From assembly GCF_000017505.1 (NCBI RefSeq), contig NC_009675.1:806001-870000 (forward strand): 64,000 nt of DNA, read 5' to 3'. The notes below the pieces were generated by a model that worked only from the letters and a program-made list of their open reading frames with translations, had not been told where the DNA came from and ran no database searches. The stretch is from Anaeromyxobacter sp. Fw109-5 (GTDB lineage Bacteria > Myxococcota > Myxococcia > Myxococcales > Anaeromyxobacteraceae). Position numbers and translations under genes: made by a program. Of the stretch, positions 18,055 to 27,245 are shown piece after piece (positions within the stretch are counted from its first letter, which is position 1; each line of letters begins with the position of its first letter).

Positions 18055-19284
18055 TCAGCCTCCTGCGAGGTTGTTGATCTGGAGGATCGGCATGAGGACC
18101 GAGAACACGATGAACGCGACGACGCCGCCCATCGCGACGATCATCACCGGCTCGAGCAGGGACGTGAGCGCGGCGATGGTGGTCTCGACCTGGTCCTCGT
18201 AGGCGTCGGCGACGTTGGCGAGCATCTCCTCGAGCGCGCCCGAGCGCTCGCCGATGGCGACCATGTGGTACACGAGCGGCGGGAACTCCCCGGAGCGCTT
18301 CAGGGGCGCGGCGATGGACTCGCCCTCGCGGATCGCGTCGCGGGCCTGCTCGACCACCTCCGCGAGCCGCACGTTCCCGAGGATGTTCTTCACGATGTCC
18401 ATCGCGGTGAGCAGGGGGACGCCGCTCTTGAGCAGCGTCGAGAGCGTCCGCGCGAACCGCCCGATGGCGACCTGGCGGACGATGGGCCCGAGGATGGGGG
18501 CGCGCAGCACGGCGCGGTCCCAGGCGCCGCGCCCCGCCGGCGTCCGCCGCCAGCGGGCGAGGCCGTACCCGGTGGCCGCGACGGCGAGCAGGATGGCCCA
18601 CCACCAGCGCGCCGCGAACGACGAGATGCCGATCGTCACCGCCGTGTACCAGGGGAGGGTCGCGTTGGTGTTGTCGAAGATCTGCGTGATCTTGGGGATC
18701 ACGACGGTGAAGAGGATGCCCATGATGAGCGTCCCGATCACCATCATCGCGATGGGGTAGGCCATCGTGCCGGCGATCTTGGAGCGGAGCCGCGCCTGGC
18801 TCTCGGTGAAGTCGGCGAGCCGCACGAGGACGATCTCGAGCGCGCCCGACGACTCCCCCGCCCGGATCATGTTCACGTACAGCGTCGAGAAGACGCGGGG
18901 GTGCGCGGCGAGCGCGTCGGCGAGCGCGCTGCCCTCGTTGACCCGCTGCTTCACGTCGCCCAGCACGCGCTTCAGGCGCTCGTGCTCGACCTGGTCGACG
19001 AGCGCGGTGAGCGCCTCCACGAGCGGGATGCCGGCGTGGGCGAGCACCGCGAGCTGGCGGGTCGCGACGGCGAGATCGCGCGCGCCGACGCGCCCGAGCA
19101 TCCAGCGCCGGACGTTCACCTCGCGCTTGGCCTGCGCCTTCGCCTGCGCCTCGCCGATCACCTCGGTGAGGAACACGCCCTCGCGGCGCAGGTTCGCGCG
19201 GAGCGTCCTCGGCGAGTCCGCCTCCTTGAGCCCCTGGACCGCCTTGCCGGCGGCGTTGAGCGCCTTGTACTGGAAGACGGGCAT
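18055..19284 (-). CDS. gspF: Type II secretion inner-membrane platform protein GspF
   Basis: 409 residues with the usual two homologous GspF/PilC cytoplasmic domains and three transmembrane segments. The first domain has MPVFQYKALNAAGK at the N-terminus and AGIPLVEALTAL; the second repeats as SGVPLLTAMDIV. The ending VMPILQINNLAGG-type motif is standard for GspF. It links the GspE ATPase to pseudopilus assembly. It starts four bases after the gspE stop and ends six bases before the gspG start. Confidence 0.96.
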   Translation of the reverse strand: MPVFQYKALNAAGKAVQGLKEADSPRTLRANLRREGVFLTEVIGEAQAKAQAKREVNVRRWMLGRVGARDLAVATRQLAVLAHAGIPLVEALTALVDQVEHERLKRVLGDVKQRVNEGSALADALAAHPRVFSTLYVNMIRAGESSGALEIVLVRLADFTESQARLRSKIAGTMAYPIAMMVIGTLIMGILFTVVIPKITQIFDNTNATLPWYTAVTIGISSFAARWWWAILLAVAATGYGLARWRRTPAGRGAWDRAVLRAPILGPIVRQVAIGRFARTLSTLLKSGVPLLTAMDIVKNILGNVRLAEVVEQARDAIREGESIAAPLKRSGEFPPLVYHMVAIGERSGALEEMLANVADAYEDQVETTIAALTSLLEPVMIVAMGGVVAFIVFSVLMPILQINNLAGG

Positions 19285-19287
19285 CGC

Positions 19288-21084
19288 CTAGTGAATGTCC
19301 TCTGCGGTGACGGAGAGCACCTCGGCGGCGGTGGTGATCCCGCGCGCGACCTTGTACGCGCCGTGCTCCATCAGCGTCACCATCCCGTGGTTCACGGCCG
19401 CCTTCTTGATGGCGGTCGAGTCGACGTTCTTCAGCACCAGCTGGCGCACGTCGTCGTCCACGAGCATGAGCTCGTAGATGCCGGTGCGCCCCTGGAAGCC
19501 GGTGTTCTGGCAGGCCGGGCAGCCGCCGGCCTTGTAGACGACCTGCGGGCTCCCGGCTTTCTTCCAGATGGCGTCGGTGAGCCCGACCTGGTCTCGCTCC
19601 TCCTTCGTCGGGACGTACGGCTGGCGGCACTCGGGGCAGAGGACGCGGACGAGCCGCTGCGCGAGGACGCCGACGAGCGACGAGGCCACGAGGAACGGCT
19701 GCACGCCCATGTCCACGAGGCGGGTGATCGCGCCCGCCGCGTCGTTCGTGTGGACGGTGGAGAGGACGAGGTGGCCGGTGAGCGAGGCCTGGATCGCGAT
19801 CTCCGCGGTCTCGAGGTCGCGGATCTCGCCGACCATGATCACGTCCGGATCCTGGCGCAGGAACGACCGGAGCCCGCTCGCGAAGGTGAGCTCGATCTTC
19901 GGGTTCACCTGCACCTGTCCGATCCCCTTCAGCGGGATCTCGACCGGATCCTCGATGGTGAGGATGTTCAGGTCCGGCGAGTTGATCTGCGCGAGCGCGC
20001 CGTAGAGCGTGGTGGTCTTGCCGCTGCCGGTGGGCCCCGTCACGAGCACGATCCCGTGCGAGCGCGTGATGAGCCCGTCCATGATCTTGCGCTGCCAGTC
20101 CTCGAAGCCGAGCTGGCCGAGATCGAGCACCACGTTCGACTTGTCGAGGAGGCGCATCACGATCCGCTCGCCGTGCGCGGTGGGCACGGTCGAGAGGCGG
20201 ATGTCGACGTCCTTGCCGGCGATCTTGATCCGGATGCGCCCGTCCTGCGGGAGCCGCTTCTCGGCGATGTTGAGGCCGCCCATGATCTTGATGCGGCTGG
20301 AGATCGAGGCCTGGAAGCGCTTCGGGGGGCGGATCACGTCGCGCAGCACGCCGTCGATCCGGTAGCGCACCGAGATGTCCTTCTCCTCCGGGTTGATGTG
20401 GATGTCGCTCGCGCGCTCCTTCACCGCCCGGAACATGAGCGAGTTGACGAGCCGGATGATCGGCGCCTCGTCGTCCGCGTCGAGGAGGTCCGTGGGCTCC
20501 TCGAGCTCGTGCGCGACCGACTCGAGGTCCTCGGTCTCGAGGTCCTCCATGAGCCGCTCGTGCTCGTCCGCCGCCCGGTCGTACACGGCGTTGATCGCGT
20601 CGACGACCACCGCGCCGGGCGCCACCTCCGGCGCGATCGCGGCGCCGAGCAGCATGGCCAGCGAGTCCTGCGCCGCGGTGTCGAGGGGGTCCACCACCGC
20701 CACGCGAACGGCGTCGCCGTCGAGGCCCACCGGCAGCACCCGCGCCTGCCTCGCGAAGTTGATCGGCACCTTCTTCACGAGCTCGGGCGGGATCCGCTCG
20801 AGGTCGATCCGCTCGAGGAACGGGAGGTCGAGCTGCGCCGCGAGCGCGCGCAGCACCGCCTCCTCCGAGACCGCGCGCATGCGGACGAGGATCTCGCCGA
20901 GGCGCGCGCCGGCGTGCTCGCCCCGCTGCGCGAGCAGCGCCGCGTCGAGGAGCTCGGGCGCGAGCGCGCCGGTCGCGACCAGGATCTCCCCGAGCGGCCG
21001 GCCGCAGAGCCGCGCGCCGGCGGCGCCGGGGAGCGGCGGAGGGAGGGGCAGGCGGTGGGCTTCGATGCGTGCTTGGTCGGACAT
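19288..21084 (-). CDS. gspE: Type II secretion ATPase GspE
   Basis: 598 residues from the ATG at 21084 (GAGAT upstream); a TTG at 21099 would add five residues. An N-terminal MshEN/GSPII_E_N domain (LGEILVATGAL and a second LGEILVRM repeat) is followed by the N2 and RecA-like ATPase domains. Walker A is GPTGSGKTTTLY, the Asp box DPDVIMVGEIRD, and Walker B DVIMVGEIRDLETAE. The zinc-binding four-cysteine motif is intact (CPEC...CPAC). The hexameric ATPase powers pseudopilus extension. Confidence 0.97.
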   Translation of the reverse strand: MSDQARIEAHRLPLPPPLPGAAGARLCGRPLGEILVATGALAPELLDAALLAQRGEHAGARLGEILVRMRAVSEEAVLRALAAQLDLPFLERIDLERIPPELVKKVPINFARQARVLPVGLDGDAVRVAVVDPLDTAAQDSLAMLLGAAIAPEVAPGAVVVDAINAVYDRAADEHERLMEDLETEDLESVAHELEEPTDLLDADDEAPIIRLVNSLMFRAVKERASDIHINPEEKDISVRYRIDGVLRDVIRPPKRFQASISSRIKIMGGLNIAEKRLPQDGRIRIKIAGKDVDIRLSTVPTAHGERIVMRLLDKSNVVLDLGQLGFEDWQRKIMDGLITRSHGIVLVTGPTGSGKTTTLYGALAQINSPDLNILTIEDPVEIPLKGIGQVQVNPKIELTFASGLRSFLRQDPDVIMVGEIRDLETAEIAIQASLTGHLVLSTVHTNDAAGAITRLVDMGVQPFLVASSLVGVLAQRLVRVLCPECRQPYVPTKEERDQVGLTDAIWKKAGSPQVVYKAGGCPACQNTGFQGRTGIYELMLVDDDVRQLVLKNVDSTAIKKAAVNHGMVTLMEHGAYKVARGITTAAEVLSVTAEDIH

Positions 21085-21117
21085 GCGGATCTCATGCAAC
21101 GGGCGCGTCGCTCCCGC

Positions 21118-23796
21118 TCATTCCCCCGGCGGCTGCGGCGCCGGCTCCGGCTGCGTGGCGGGCGGCGCCGCCTCGCCCGGCTGTGGCGCGGGCGGCGCGG
21201 GCGGCGCGGCCTCCCCCGGCGCGGGCGCCTGCGGCTGCACCTCGAGCTGCTCCACGTCGCCGCCTGGCGCCTCCTCCGGCGCGAGGTCCTGCGCCTCCGG
21301 CTCCCCGCCCGGCGCGCCCTCCTCGTCGCCGCGCCGCGGGGCGCCGGTCGGCGGCACGATGAGCCGCTCGCCGGGGGCGCCCGTGCCGCCGTTCTCGAGC
21401 TTCTGCGACTCCTCGAGGATGCCCGCCCGGAACTTCGCGTACGGGCCGGCCTTGCGCGTGAAGTCGATGGCGACCTGGTAGCTCGGCTGCCGGCCGTAGA
21501 ACTGCTCCACGAACTCCTGCTGCTCCTTGCGCTTGCGCTCGTAGATGCGCCGGTAGTCCGTCTCGTCGCGGATGATGTACGGCGTGAGGAACAGGAGGAG
21601 GTTCGTCCGCTGCTTCGTGTTGGTGGAGTCGCGGAACAGCCAGCCGAGGATGGGCAGGCTGCCGAGCACCGGGATCTTGCGGACGCTGCGGACGTTCCGC
21701 TCCTGGATGAGCCCGCCGATGACGATGGTGCTCTGGTCCTTCGCCACGATCTGCGTCTTCGCCGTGCGCTTCGCGGTGGTGGGGCCGAGCTGGGGATCGC
21801 GATCGACGATCTCCTCGGTCTGCTCCTCGATGGTCAGCCGGATGTTCCCGCCCTCGTTGATCTGCGGCTTGATCTTGAGCCGGAGCTCGACGTTCTGCCG
21901 CTGGATGGGCGCGACCAGGGAGGAGAGGCCGCCGAGCCCGAGCGTCGAGGTGGTCGCCGTCGTCCCGGTGAGCAAATTCCCGAGCCCCGCCGGCGCGTAC
22001 CCCGCCTGGAACGGCACGTTCTGCCCCACCGTGATCTCGGACTCCTCGTTGTCGGACGCGAGGATGTGCGGCGTGGAGAGCACGTTCACGTCGGCGCTCG
22101 ACTGCAGCGCCTGGACGATCACCCCGAGTGAAGGGACCTTGATCCCGAGGAGATCCTCCACCACGCCCGAGGGCGGCCCGTTCAGGCCCGTCAGGAACCC
22201 GCCGAGGGAGATGGCGCTCGTGACGTCGAAGGAGGAGACGCGGCCCGGCTGCGAGGAGATCGGGATGAACCCCTCGTCGCCGCGGTAGTCCACCGGCACG
22301 ATGCCGTGCGCCCCCACCCCGAACTGCGTCTCGTCGCGGAGGTTGACCTCCATGATCACCGCCTCGACGAACACCTGCCGCCGCGGGCGGTCGAGCTTCT
22401 CGACGAGCCGCTGGATGGCCTGGAAGTCCGCGCCGCTCGCCTGGACGAGCAGGGCGTTCTGCTGCTTGTCGGCGGTGATCTTCACGTCGCCCGAGAAGAG
22501 GGACGCCGTCACGTCGGAGGCGCCGCCCGGGCGGGCCGACGGCGGCGCGCCGGGCTGCGTTCCGAGGGGGCTCGGCATCGGGGTGGGCGTGAGCCCGCCC
22601 GCGGGCGCGCCGGGCGTGGTGGCCCGGCGCCCGGACGCCTGGCCCTGGGCGAGGTTCGAGAGGGTCTGCGCGAGCTCCTCCGCGTTCGCGTTCTTGAGGA
22701 ACACGACGTGGATGCCGCCCTCGGCGCTGGTGGGCACGTCGAGCTGCTCGATGAGCTCCATGAGCCGCTCGAAGCTCTTCTCGTCGGCGATGACGATGAG
22801 CTTGTTCGTGCGGTCGTCGGCGAGGACCTTGGAGACGGAGATCTGCCCCGAGTCACGGCCGGCGGGCGCGGCCGCGGCGGGCTGGCCCGGCCTGGGGCGC
22901 GCCGGCACCTGCGGCGCGCCCACGCCCGGCCGCGCGCCGCCGCGGCTGCCCTGCTGCGCCTGGAAGATCTGGTTCACCTTGTCGGCGATGTCCTTCGCGG
23001 AGGCGAAGCGGATCTGGACGATGCGCACGAGCTCGCCCGCGCCGGCGCGGTCCACCGCGTCGATCAGCCGCTCGATGCGGCGGATGTTCAGCGCGATGTC
23101 CGTGATGATGAGCATGTTGGGCGGGATGGACTGGATGTCCGCGCCCTGGGGCGAGATGAAGTTCCCCATGATCCCGCGGAGCTGGTCCGCGTCCGCGTAG
23201 TTCAGCCGGATGACCTTGGTGATCGGCTGCTCGCTGTAGGGCGTCGTCTGATCGCCCGTGTAGGTGGGGATCGGGTTCTTCTTCGCGTCCGCCGTCCGCA
23301 CGAGCTTGTAGTACTTGCCCGTCGGGTAGACGCTGATGTTGTTCGAGTTGAGCGCCGCGATGAACGCCGAGTACGCCTCCTCGGCGGTGACGGGCGTCTT
23401 CGACAGCAGCGTGATCTTCCCGCGCGCCACGTCCTCCGTGAACATGAAGTTCCGGCAGGTCCAGCGGCTCGCCTGCTCGAGGACGTCGGCGATCTCGGCC
23501 TTGTTGAACTGCAGCATGAAGCGCCCGCGCAGCGGGACGCAGCGCTCCGCCGAGCGGAACGTCTGCGGCTGGTCGGGCTGCTGAGGCGGCTGGGGCTGCG
23601 CGGCGGGGCGCTGCTGCGGGGCCGGCGGCGCCGCGGGGCGGGGCGCCCCGGGCGCGGCCGAGGGCGGGGGCGGGCGCGGCGCGGGCCGCACCGGGCGCGG
23701 GCCCGCGGTGTCGTCCGCGCCCGGCGGGCGGACGGGGACCTGCGCGAGCGCGAGGGACGGCAGGAGGACGAGGAGCGTGGCGAGTCGGTTGCGCAT
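21118..23796 (-). CDS. gspD: Type II secretion secretin GspD
   Basis: 892 residues, longer than the usual ~650-700. A signal peptide (MRNRLATLLVLLPSLALAQ) is followed by a Pro/Ala/Gln-rich segment (residues ~20-100), the N0-N3 domains (N0 begins near FMLQFNKAEIADVLEQ), and the secretin core with VPFQAGYAP and IVIGGLIQERN. N3 contains a Gly/Pro-rich insert around residues 390-425. The last ~80 residues are Pro/Ala/Glu-rich. It forms the outer-membrane exit channel. No GspS pilotin is recognised nearby. Spacing to gspC is 21 bases. Confidence 0.96.
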   Translation of the reverse strand: MRNRLATLLVLLPSLALAQVPVRPPGADDTAGPRPVRPAPRPPPPSAAPGAPRPAAPPAPQQRPAAQPQPPQQPDQPQTFRSAERCVPLRGRFMLQFNKAEIADVLEQASRWTCRNFMFTEDVARGKITLLSKTPVTAEEAYSAFIAALNSNNISVYPTGKYYKLVRTADAKKNPIPTYTGDQTTPYSEQPITKVIRLNYADADQLRGIMGNFISPQGADIQSIPPNMLIITDIALNIRRIERLIDAVDRAGAGELVRIVQIRFASAKDIADKVNQIFQAQQGSRGGARPGVGAPQVPARPRPGQPAAAAPAGRDSGQISVSKVLADDRTNKLIVIADEKSFERLMELIEQLDVPTSAEGGIHVVFLKNANAEELAQTLSNLAQGQASGRRATTPGAPAGGLTPTPMPSPLGTQPGAPPSARPGGASDVTASLFSGDVKITADKQQNALLVQASGADFQAIQRLVEKLDRPRRQVFVEAVIMEVNLRDETQFGVGAHGIVPVDYRGDEGFIPISSQPGRVSSFDVTSAISLGGFLTGLNGPPSGVVEDLLGIKVPSLGVIVQALQSSADVNVLSTPHILASDNEESEITVGQNVPFQAGYAPAGLGNLLTGTTATTSTLGLGGLSSLVAPIQRQNVELRLKIKPQINEGGNIRLTIEEQTEEIVDRDPQLGPTTAKRTAKTQIVAKDQSTIVIGGLIQERNVRSVRKIPVLGSLPILGWLFRDSTNTKQRTNLLLFLTPYIIRDETDYRRIYERKRKEQQEFVEQFYGRQPSYQVAIDFTRKAGPYAKFRAGILEESQKLENGGTGAPGERLIVPPTGAPRRGDEEGAPGGEPEAQDLAPEEAPGGDVEQLEVQPQAPAPGEAAPPAPPAPQPGEAAPPATQPEPAPQPPGE

Positions 23797-23817
23797 GGGA
23801 AGGCTTTCGACCCTGCG

Positions 23818-24810
23818 TCACGGGCCGGCGATGGAGTACTCCTTGCGGATGACCTGTCCCCCGCGCTCGAGCTCGATCGTCACGCGCTGGGACTCGCGCA
23901 GCTTCTGGTAGAGCTCGAGCGCCTTCTCGGGGGAGTTGATCTCGTAGCCGTTCACGCGCTGGATGACGTCGCCGTTCTGGATGCCGATCGACGCGTAGAG
24001 CGAGTTGGGCTGGATGGAGAACAGCTTGAACCCGTTCGCCGCGCCGTTCTTGAACGACGGGACGATGCGGGCCTGGGTGGCGATGGTGTTGAGGTTCGAG
24101 AGCGTCGAGTCGATGACGTTGCGCTCGATCTCGTACTTGTTCTGCCCCACCTCGCGCACGCCCTCCATCGGCGCGCGCGCGCCGGGCCCCGGGCGCGCCG
24201 GAGGGGGCACCGGGGCGTAGCCGAGGTTCCCGCCCTCGCCGCTCGCGGGGGACGCCGCCGCGCCTCCCTCGAAGTCGAGGTACTCCTTCGTCCCCTTGTT
24301 GCAGATGATGGCGACGACGCGGAAGCCGTTCCCCGTGACGTCCGAGTCGTCCCGCACGCGGTCGAGCCCCATGAGCCGGACGCCCCCGACCTCGTCGCCC
24401 ACGCCGACGACGTTCGACTCGCGCGTGTTGAGGTCCACGATCGTCGCGAGCGAGTAGCGCGCCGGCTCCGCCACCACGCCGGCCACGAGCTGCAGCCGCA
24501 GGTCGCTCTTCGCCGGGTTGGCGCGCGGGTCGTCGCAGTTCTGCGGCGCGGCGGGGCCCTGCGCCACGACCGCGTCGACCTCGCGCGGCGGCTCCTGGCC
24601 GATGAGCTTGTAGAGGCGCTCGACGTCGAGCGTCGCCGGCAGCGTGGGGCGCGGCGGCGCTGCGGGCGGGGCGGCGAGCTCGGGGCGCGGCTCGGGGCGA
24701 ATCGCGGCGCCCACCACCGTGTTCACCGTCTTCGCGGTGAGCCACGCCGCCACGAAGAGCAGGGCGAGGTTCGCCGTCCAGGCGTATTTACGGAAGAAGA
24801 GGTCGAGCAT
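23818..24810 (-). CDS. gspC: Type II secretion protein GspC (PDZ type)
   Basis: 330 residues from the ATG at 24810 (MLDLFFRKYAW); longer readings from 24846 or 24864 are possible. A transmembrane helix at residues ~10-30 precedes a Pro-rich linker and the homology-region domain (LKLVAGVVAEPARYSLA-like, ending SNVVGVGDEVGGVRL). A C-terminal PDZ domain (SIGIQNGDVIQRVNGYEI) closes the protein. GspC couples the inner-membrane platform to the secretin and helps select substrates. It is the first gene of the gsp operon. The 180-base leader before it holds two palindromes and no good sigma-70 promoter. Confidence 0.93.
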   Translation of the reverse strand: MLDLFFRKYAWTANLALLFVAAWLTAKTVNTVVGAAIRPEPRPELAAPPAAPPRPTLPATLDVERLYKLIGQEPPREVDAVVAQGPAAPQNCDDPRANPAKSDLRLQLVAGVVAEPARYSLATIVDLNTRESNVVGVGDEVGGVRLMGLDRVRDDSDVTGNGFRVVAIICNKGTKEYLDFEGGAAASPASGEGGNLGYAPVPPPARPGPGARAPMEGVREVGQNKYEIERNVIDSTLSNLNTIATQARIVPSFKNGAANGFKLFSIQPNSLYASIGIQNGDVIQRVNGYEINSPEKALELYQKLRESQRVTIELERGGQVIRKEYSIAGP

Positions 24811-24942
24811 GGGAGTCGGCCGGGGCGGGGAGTGAGCAACCGCCATGCCACCAAGTCGCCCCAACTACGTCGCTCAACCCCCGATCGTCACAGGGAAATT
24901 CCAGCGAGCGGCGAAATCGCCCGGCCTCCCGCCGCCCTTCCG

Positions 24943-24955
24943 TGCCAATTTGGCA
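24943..24955. promoter_or_regulatory. Perfect 13-bp palindrome, candidate activator site 1
   Basis: TGCCAATTTGGCA is a perfect inverted repeat 133 bases upstream of gspC. Its centre is exactly 40 bp from that of a near-identical palindrome at 24983-24995, so the two lie on about the same helical face. On the minus strand the downstream half runs into TTGGCACG, which resembles a sigma-54 -24 element, but no matching -12 GC is found at the right distance. It is inferred to bind the enhancer-binding regulator encoded immediately upstream. Confidence 0.5.
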
Positions 24956-24982
24956 AGGTCAACCCCTCGGCGCCCGCCGGCC

Positions 24983-24995
24983 TGCCAGTTTGTCA
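24983..24995. promoter_or_regulatory. Near-perfect palindrome, candidate activator site 2
   Basis: TGCCAGTTTGTCA matches the site at 24943-24955 at 11 of 13 positions, and its outer arms are TGCCA and TGTCA. It overlaps the stop codon of the sigma-54 regulator gene. The pairing and the 40-bp centre spacing suggest a tandem dimer-binding enhancer for the gsp operon or for autoregulation. Confidence 0.45.
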
Positions 24996-26408
24996 GCGCT
25001 CGTCGTCCGGTTCCCCGCCCTGGGCGGGCTCGACGAGGCGCCCCTCCTCGTCGCGATCGAGCTTCCGGTAGATCGTCCGAGCGGCGATCCCCAGGAGCTG
25101 CGCCGCGAGGTTCTTGTCGCCGCGGGTGTGCTCGAGGGTGCGGCGGATCACCAGCCGCTCGATCTCGTCGAGGGTCGTCCCGAGCGGCACGGCGAGGGTG
25201 GCGGGGCCGCCCGCCGGCTGGGCGCCCACCGCCGCGCGCACCGCCTCGGGGAGGTCCCCCACCTCCACCGTCGCGCCGTGGGTGAGGATCACCGCCCGCT
25301 CCACGGCGTGCATCAGCTCGCGCACGTTGCCCGGCCAGCCGTACCGCTCGATGGCCGCCACCGCCGCGGGCGAGAACCCCGTCACCGCCTTCGCGTTCGC
25401 CTCCGCGAAGCGCCGCAGGAACGCGCCCGCGAGCGGCATCACGTCCTCCCGCCGCTCGCGCAGCGGCGGGAGGCGGACCGAGACCACGTCGAGCCGGTAG
25501 AAGAGGTCCTCGCGGAAGCGTCCCGCCTTCACCTCCGTGGCGAGCTCCTTGTTCGTGGCCGCGACGACGCGGACGTCCACGCGGATGGGCTCCGTGCCGC
25601 CGACGCGCTCGAGCACGCCGTCCTGCAAGAAGCGGAGGAGCTTCACCTGCACGGCGGGGGACATCTCGCCCACCTCGTCGAGGAAGAGCGTCCCCCCGCG
25701 CGCCCGCTCGAAGCGGCCCTCCTTGCGCGCGGCCGCGCCGGTGAACGCCCCCCGCTCGTGGCCGAAGAGCTCCGACTCGAGCAGGCTCTCCGGGATCGCC
25801 GCGCAGTTGATGGGGACGAACGGGCCCGCCGCGCGCGGCGAGAGATCGTGGACGAGCCGCGCGGCGAGCTCCTTCCCGGTGCCGCTCTCGCCGGCGAGGA
25901 GCACCGTCGCGGAGGTCGGCGCGGCTTGACGGAGGGTGTCGAGCACGGCGCGGAACGCGGGCGCGTTGCCGAGGAGCCCCCCGGGCGATCCCGCGGAGAG
26001 CTCGGCGAGCTGCGCGCGCAGCGCGCGGTTCTCCGCGACGAGCGAGGCCCGCTCGATGGCCTGCCGGACGGACTTCACGATGGCGTGCCGCTTCACCGGC
26101 TTGGTGATGAAGTCGTAGGCGCCCTCCTTCATCGCCGCCACCGCGTTCTCGACGGTGCCGTAGGCGGTCATGAGCACGACCTCGGTCTCCGGCGAGAGCG
26201 CCTTCACCGCCCGCAGCAGCTCCTCGCCGCTCATCCCCGGCATCATGAGATCCGTCACGACCGCGGAGACGCGCTCGCGGCGGAGCACGTCGAGCGCGGC
26301 GCTGCCGCTCTCGGCGAGCGCCACCCGCCAGCCCTCGCGCTGGAAGATCCGGGCGAGCGACTCGAGGTTGGGCTTCTCGTCGTCGACGATGAGGACGAGC
26401 GGGGTCAC
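24993..26408 (-). CDS. Sigma-54-dependent response regulator, NtrC family
   Basis: 471 residues. The receiver domain (residues 1-120) has acidic pocket VDDEK, phospho-acceptor in VTDLMMPGMSG and the conserved lysine in FITKPVK. The AAA+ domain shows Walker A GESGTGKE, the sigma-54 contact loop GAFTGA and Walker B GTLFLDEVGEM. A Fis-type helix-turn-helix (NLAAQLLGIAARTIYRKL) ends the protein. No partner histidine kinase is visible in the window. Position directly upstream of gspC on the same strand, with paired palindromes between them, suggests it controls secretion genes. The start is GTG at 26408. Confidence 0.95.
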   Translation of the reverse strand: MTPLVLIVDDEKPNLESLARIFQREGWRVALAESGSAALDVLRRERVSAVVTDLMMPGMSGEELLRAVKALSPETEVVLMTAYGTVENAVAAMKEGAYDFITKPVKRHAIVKSVRQAIERASLVAENRALRAQLAELSAGSPGGLLGNAPAFRAVLDTLRQAAPTSATVLLAGESGTGKELAARLVHDLSPRAAGPFVPINCAAIPESLLESELFGHERGAFTGAAARKEGRFERARGGTLFLDEVGEMSPAVQVKLLRFLQDGVLERVGGTEPIRVDVRVVAATNKELATEVKAGRFREDLFYRLDVVSVRLPPLRERREDVMPLAGAFLRRFAEANAKAVTGFSPAAVAAIERYGWPGNVRELMHAVERAVILTHGATVEVGDLPEAVRAAVGAQPAGGPATLAVPLGTTLDEIERLVIRRTLEHTRGDKNLAAQLLGIAARTIYRKLDRDEEGRLVEPAQGGEPDDER

Positions 26409-26455
26409 CGCCGGAGGATAGCAAAGGGCGCGGACGGGGGCCGCGGCGCGGCGGG

Positions 26456-26677
26456 TCAGGGGGCGGCGCCGGGCGCGGCGGCGCGCGCCGCCGGCGGGGG
26501 GCGCACCCCCAGCGCGGAGCGCAGCTCGTCGCCGTAGAGCACGACGGCCCCGGCGGCGAGCGCCACGAGCGCCGCCGTCAGCACCGCGAGCTCCGTGAGC
26601 CCTTGCCGCACGGCCGCGAGCTGTAGACCGGCGGGCGGTGCGCCTTCAAGGCGCGGCGTGTGCGCCAGGCGCCGCAC
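26456..26677 (-). CDS. Small hypothetical single-pass membrane protein
   Basis: Up to 73 residues; a GTG at 26611 would give 51. One strongly hydrophobic helix (ELAVLTAALVALAAGAVVLY) is followed by a short polar stretch and an Ala/Pro tail. I do not recognise a family. The helix superficially resembles a pilin N-terminus but lacks a peptidase site. It lies between the rpmE terminator and the sigma-54 regulator on the same strand and has no obvious ribosome site, so it may not be a gene. Confidence 0.3.
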   Translation of the reverse strand: MRRLAHTPRLEGAPPAGLQLAAVRQGLTELAVLTAALVALAAGAVVLYGDELRSALGVRPPPAARAAAPGAAP

Positions 26678-26694
26678 GCCTCCGTGGCCTCGCC

Positions 26695-26732
26695 GGAAAT
26701 GGAAGAGGCGGCGCCCCGCGGGACGCCGCCTC
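26695..26732 (-). terminator. Rho-independent terminator after rpmE
   Basis: On the minus strand a 9-bp stem GAGGCGGCG/CGCCGCCTC (plus coordinates 26705-26713 and 26724-26732) is followed by TTCCATTTCC. It lies 26 bases beyond the rpmE stop. The tract is only moderately T-rich, but is notable for this GC content. Confidence 0.55.
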
Positions 26733-26758
26733 GGTCGCTGCCCCGCAGCGGGCGAGGA

Positions 26759-27121
26759 CTACTCGTCCTTCGCCTCGGCGGCCGGCTCGGCCGGCGCCGC
26801 CTCGGCCTTGGGCTTCGCCTTGCCCGACTTGGCGCGCTTCGCGGCGCGGTTCTCCTTGGGCGCCTCTGCCTTCTTCGCCGGCTCGGCCTTGGCCTCGGCC
26901 TTCTTCGGCTCGGCCTTGGCGGGCGTGGCCGCGTAGCGGGTCTTGAACTTCTCGATGCGCCCCGCGGTGTCCATGATCTTCTGCTTGCCCGTGAAGAACG
27001 GGTGGCACTGGGCGCAGATCTCGATGTGGAAGTCGCCGCGCGTCGAGCGGGTCTCGATGACGTTCCCGCAGGCGCAGAGGACCTTCGAGTCCTTGTAGTC
27101 GGGGTGGATCGCTTCCTTCAT
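26759..27121 (-). CDS. rpmE: Ribosomal protein L31 with long Lys/Ala-rich C-terminal tail
   Basis: 120 residues. The first ~65 residues are a zinc-binding (C+) L31: [12 protein letters not shown], then CAC, and CAQCHPF, giving the four cysteines; the end of the domain is [17 protein letters not shown]. The remaining ~55 residues are an Ala/Lys/Glu/Pro tail absent from standard L31 (~70 residues). L31 bridges the ribosomal subunits at the central protuberance. A separate promoter lies between it and rho upstream. Confidence 0.96.
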   Translation of the reverse strand: MKEAIHPDYKDSKVLCACGNVIETRSTRGDFHIEICAQCHPFFTGKQKIMDTAGRIEKFKTRYAATPAKAEPKKAEAKAEPAKKAEAPKENRAAKRAKSGKAKPKAEAAPAEPAAEAKDE

Positions 27122-27190
27122 GATGACCTCGGGGCCGCTTGCATCGGGCAGGTCTGCCGATGGTCCGGGCCCGGTGATGTGGAACTGGGC

Positions 27191-27219
27191 GATCTAGTCG
27201 GATCGGGGGGTTACGTCAA
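27191..27219 (-). promoter_or_regulatory. Sigma-70-type promoter for rpmE
   Basis: On the minus strand TTGACG (plus 27214-27219) and TAGATC (plus 27191-27196) are separated by 17 bases. It is placed just after the rho stop codon and about 70 bases before the rpmE start. Confidence 0.6.
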
Positions 27220-27245
27220 CCCCGGCGTTGCGGCGGGGCGCCGCG

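Noticed and set aside
24948..24975. Sigma-54 promoter for gspC based on TTGGCACG
   Set aside because: The -24-like sequence is good, but the GC of the -12 element is not at the required distance, and the match is explained by the palindrome arm. Kept only as a remark.
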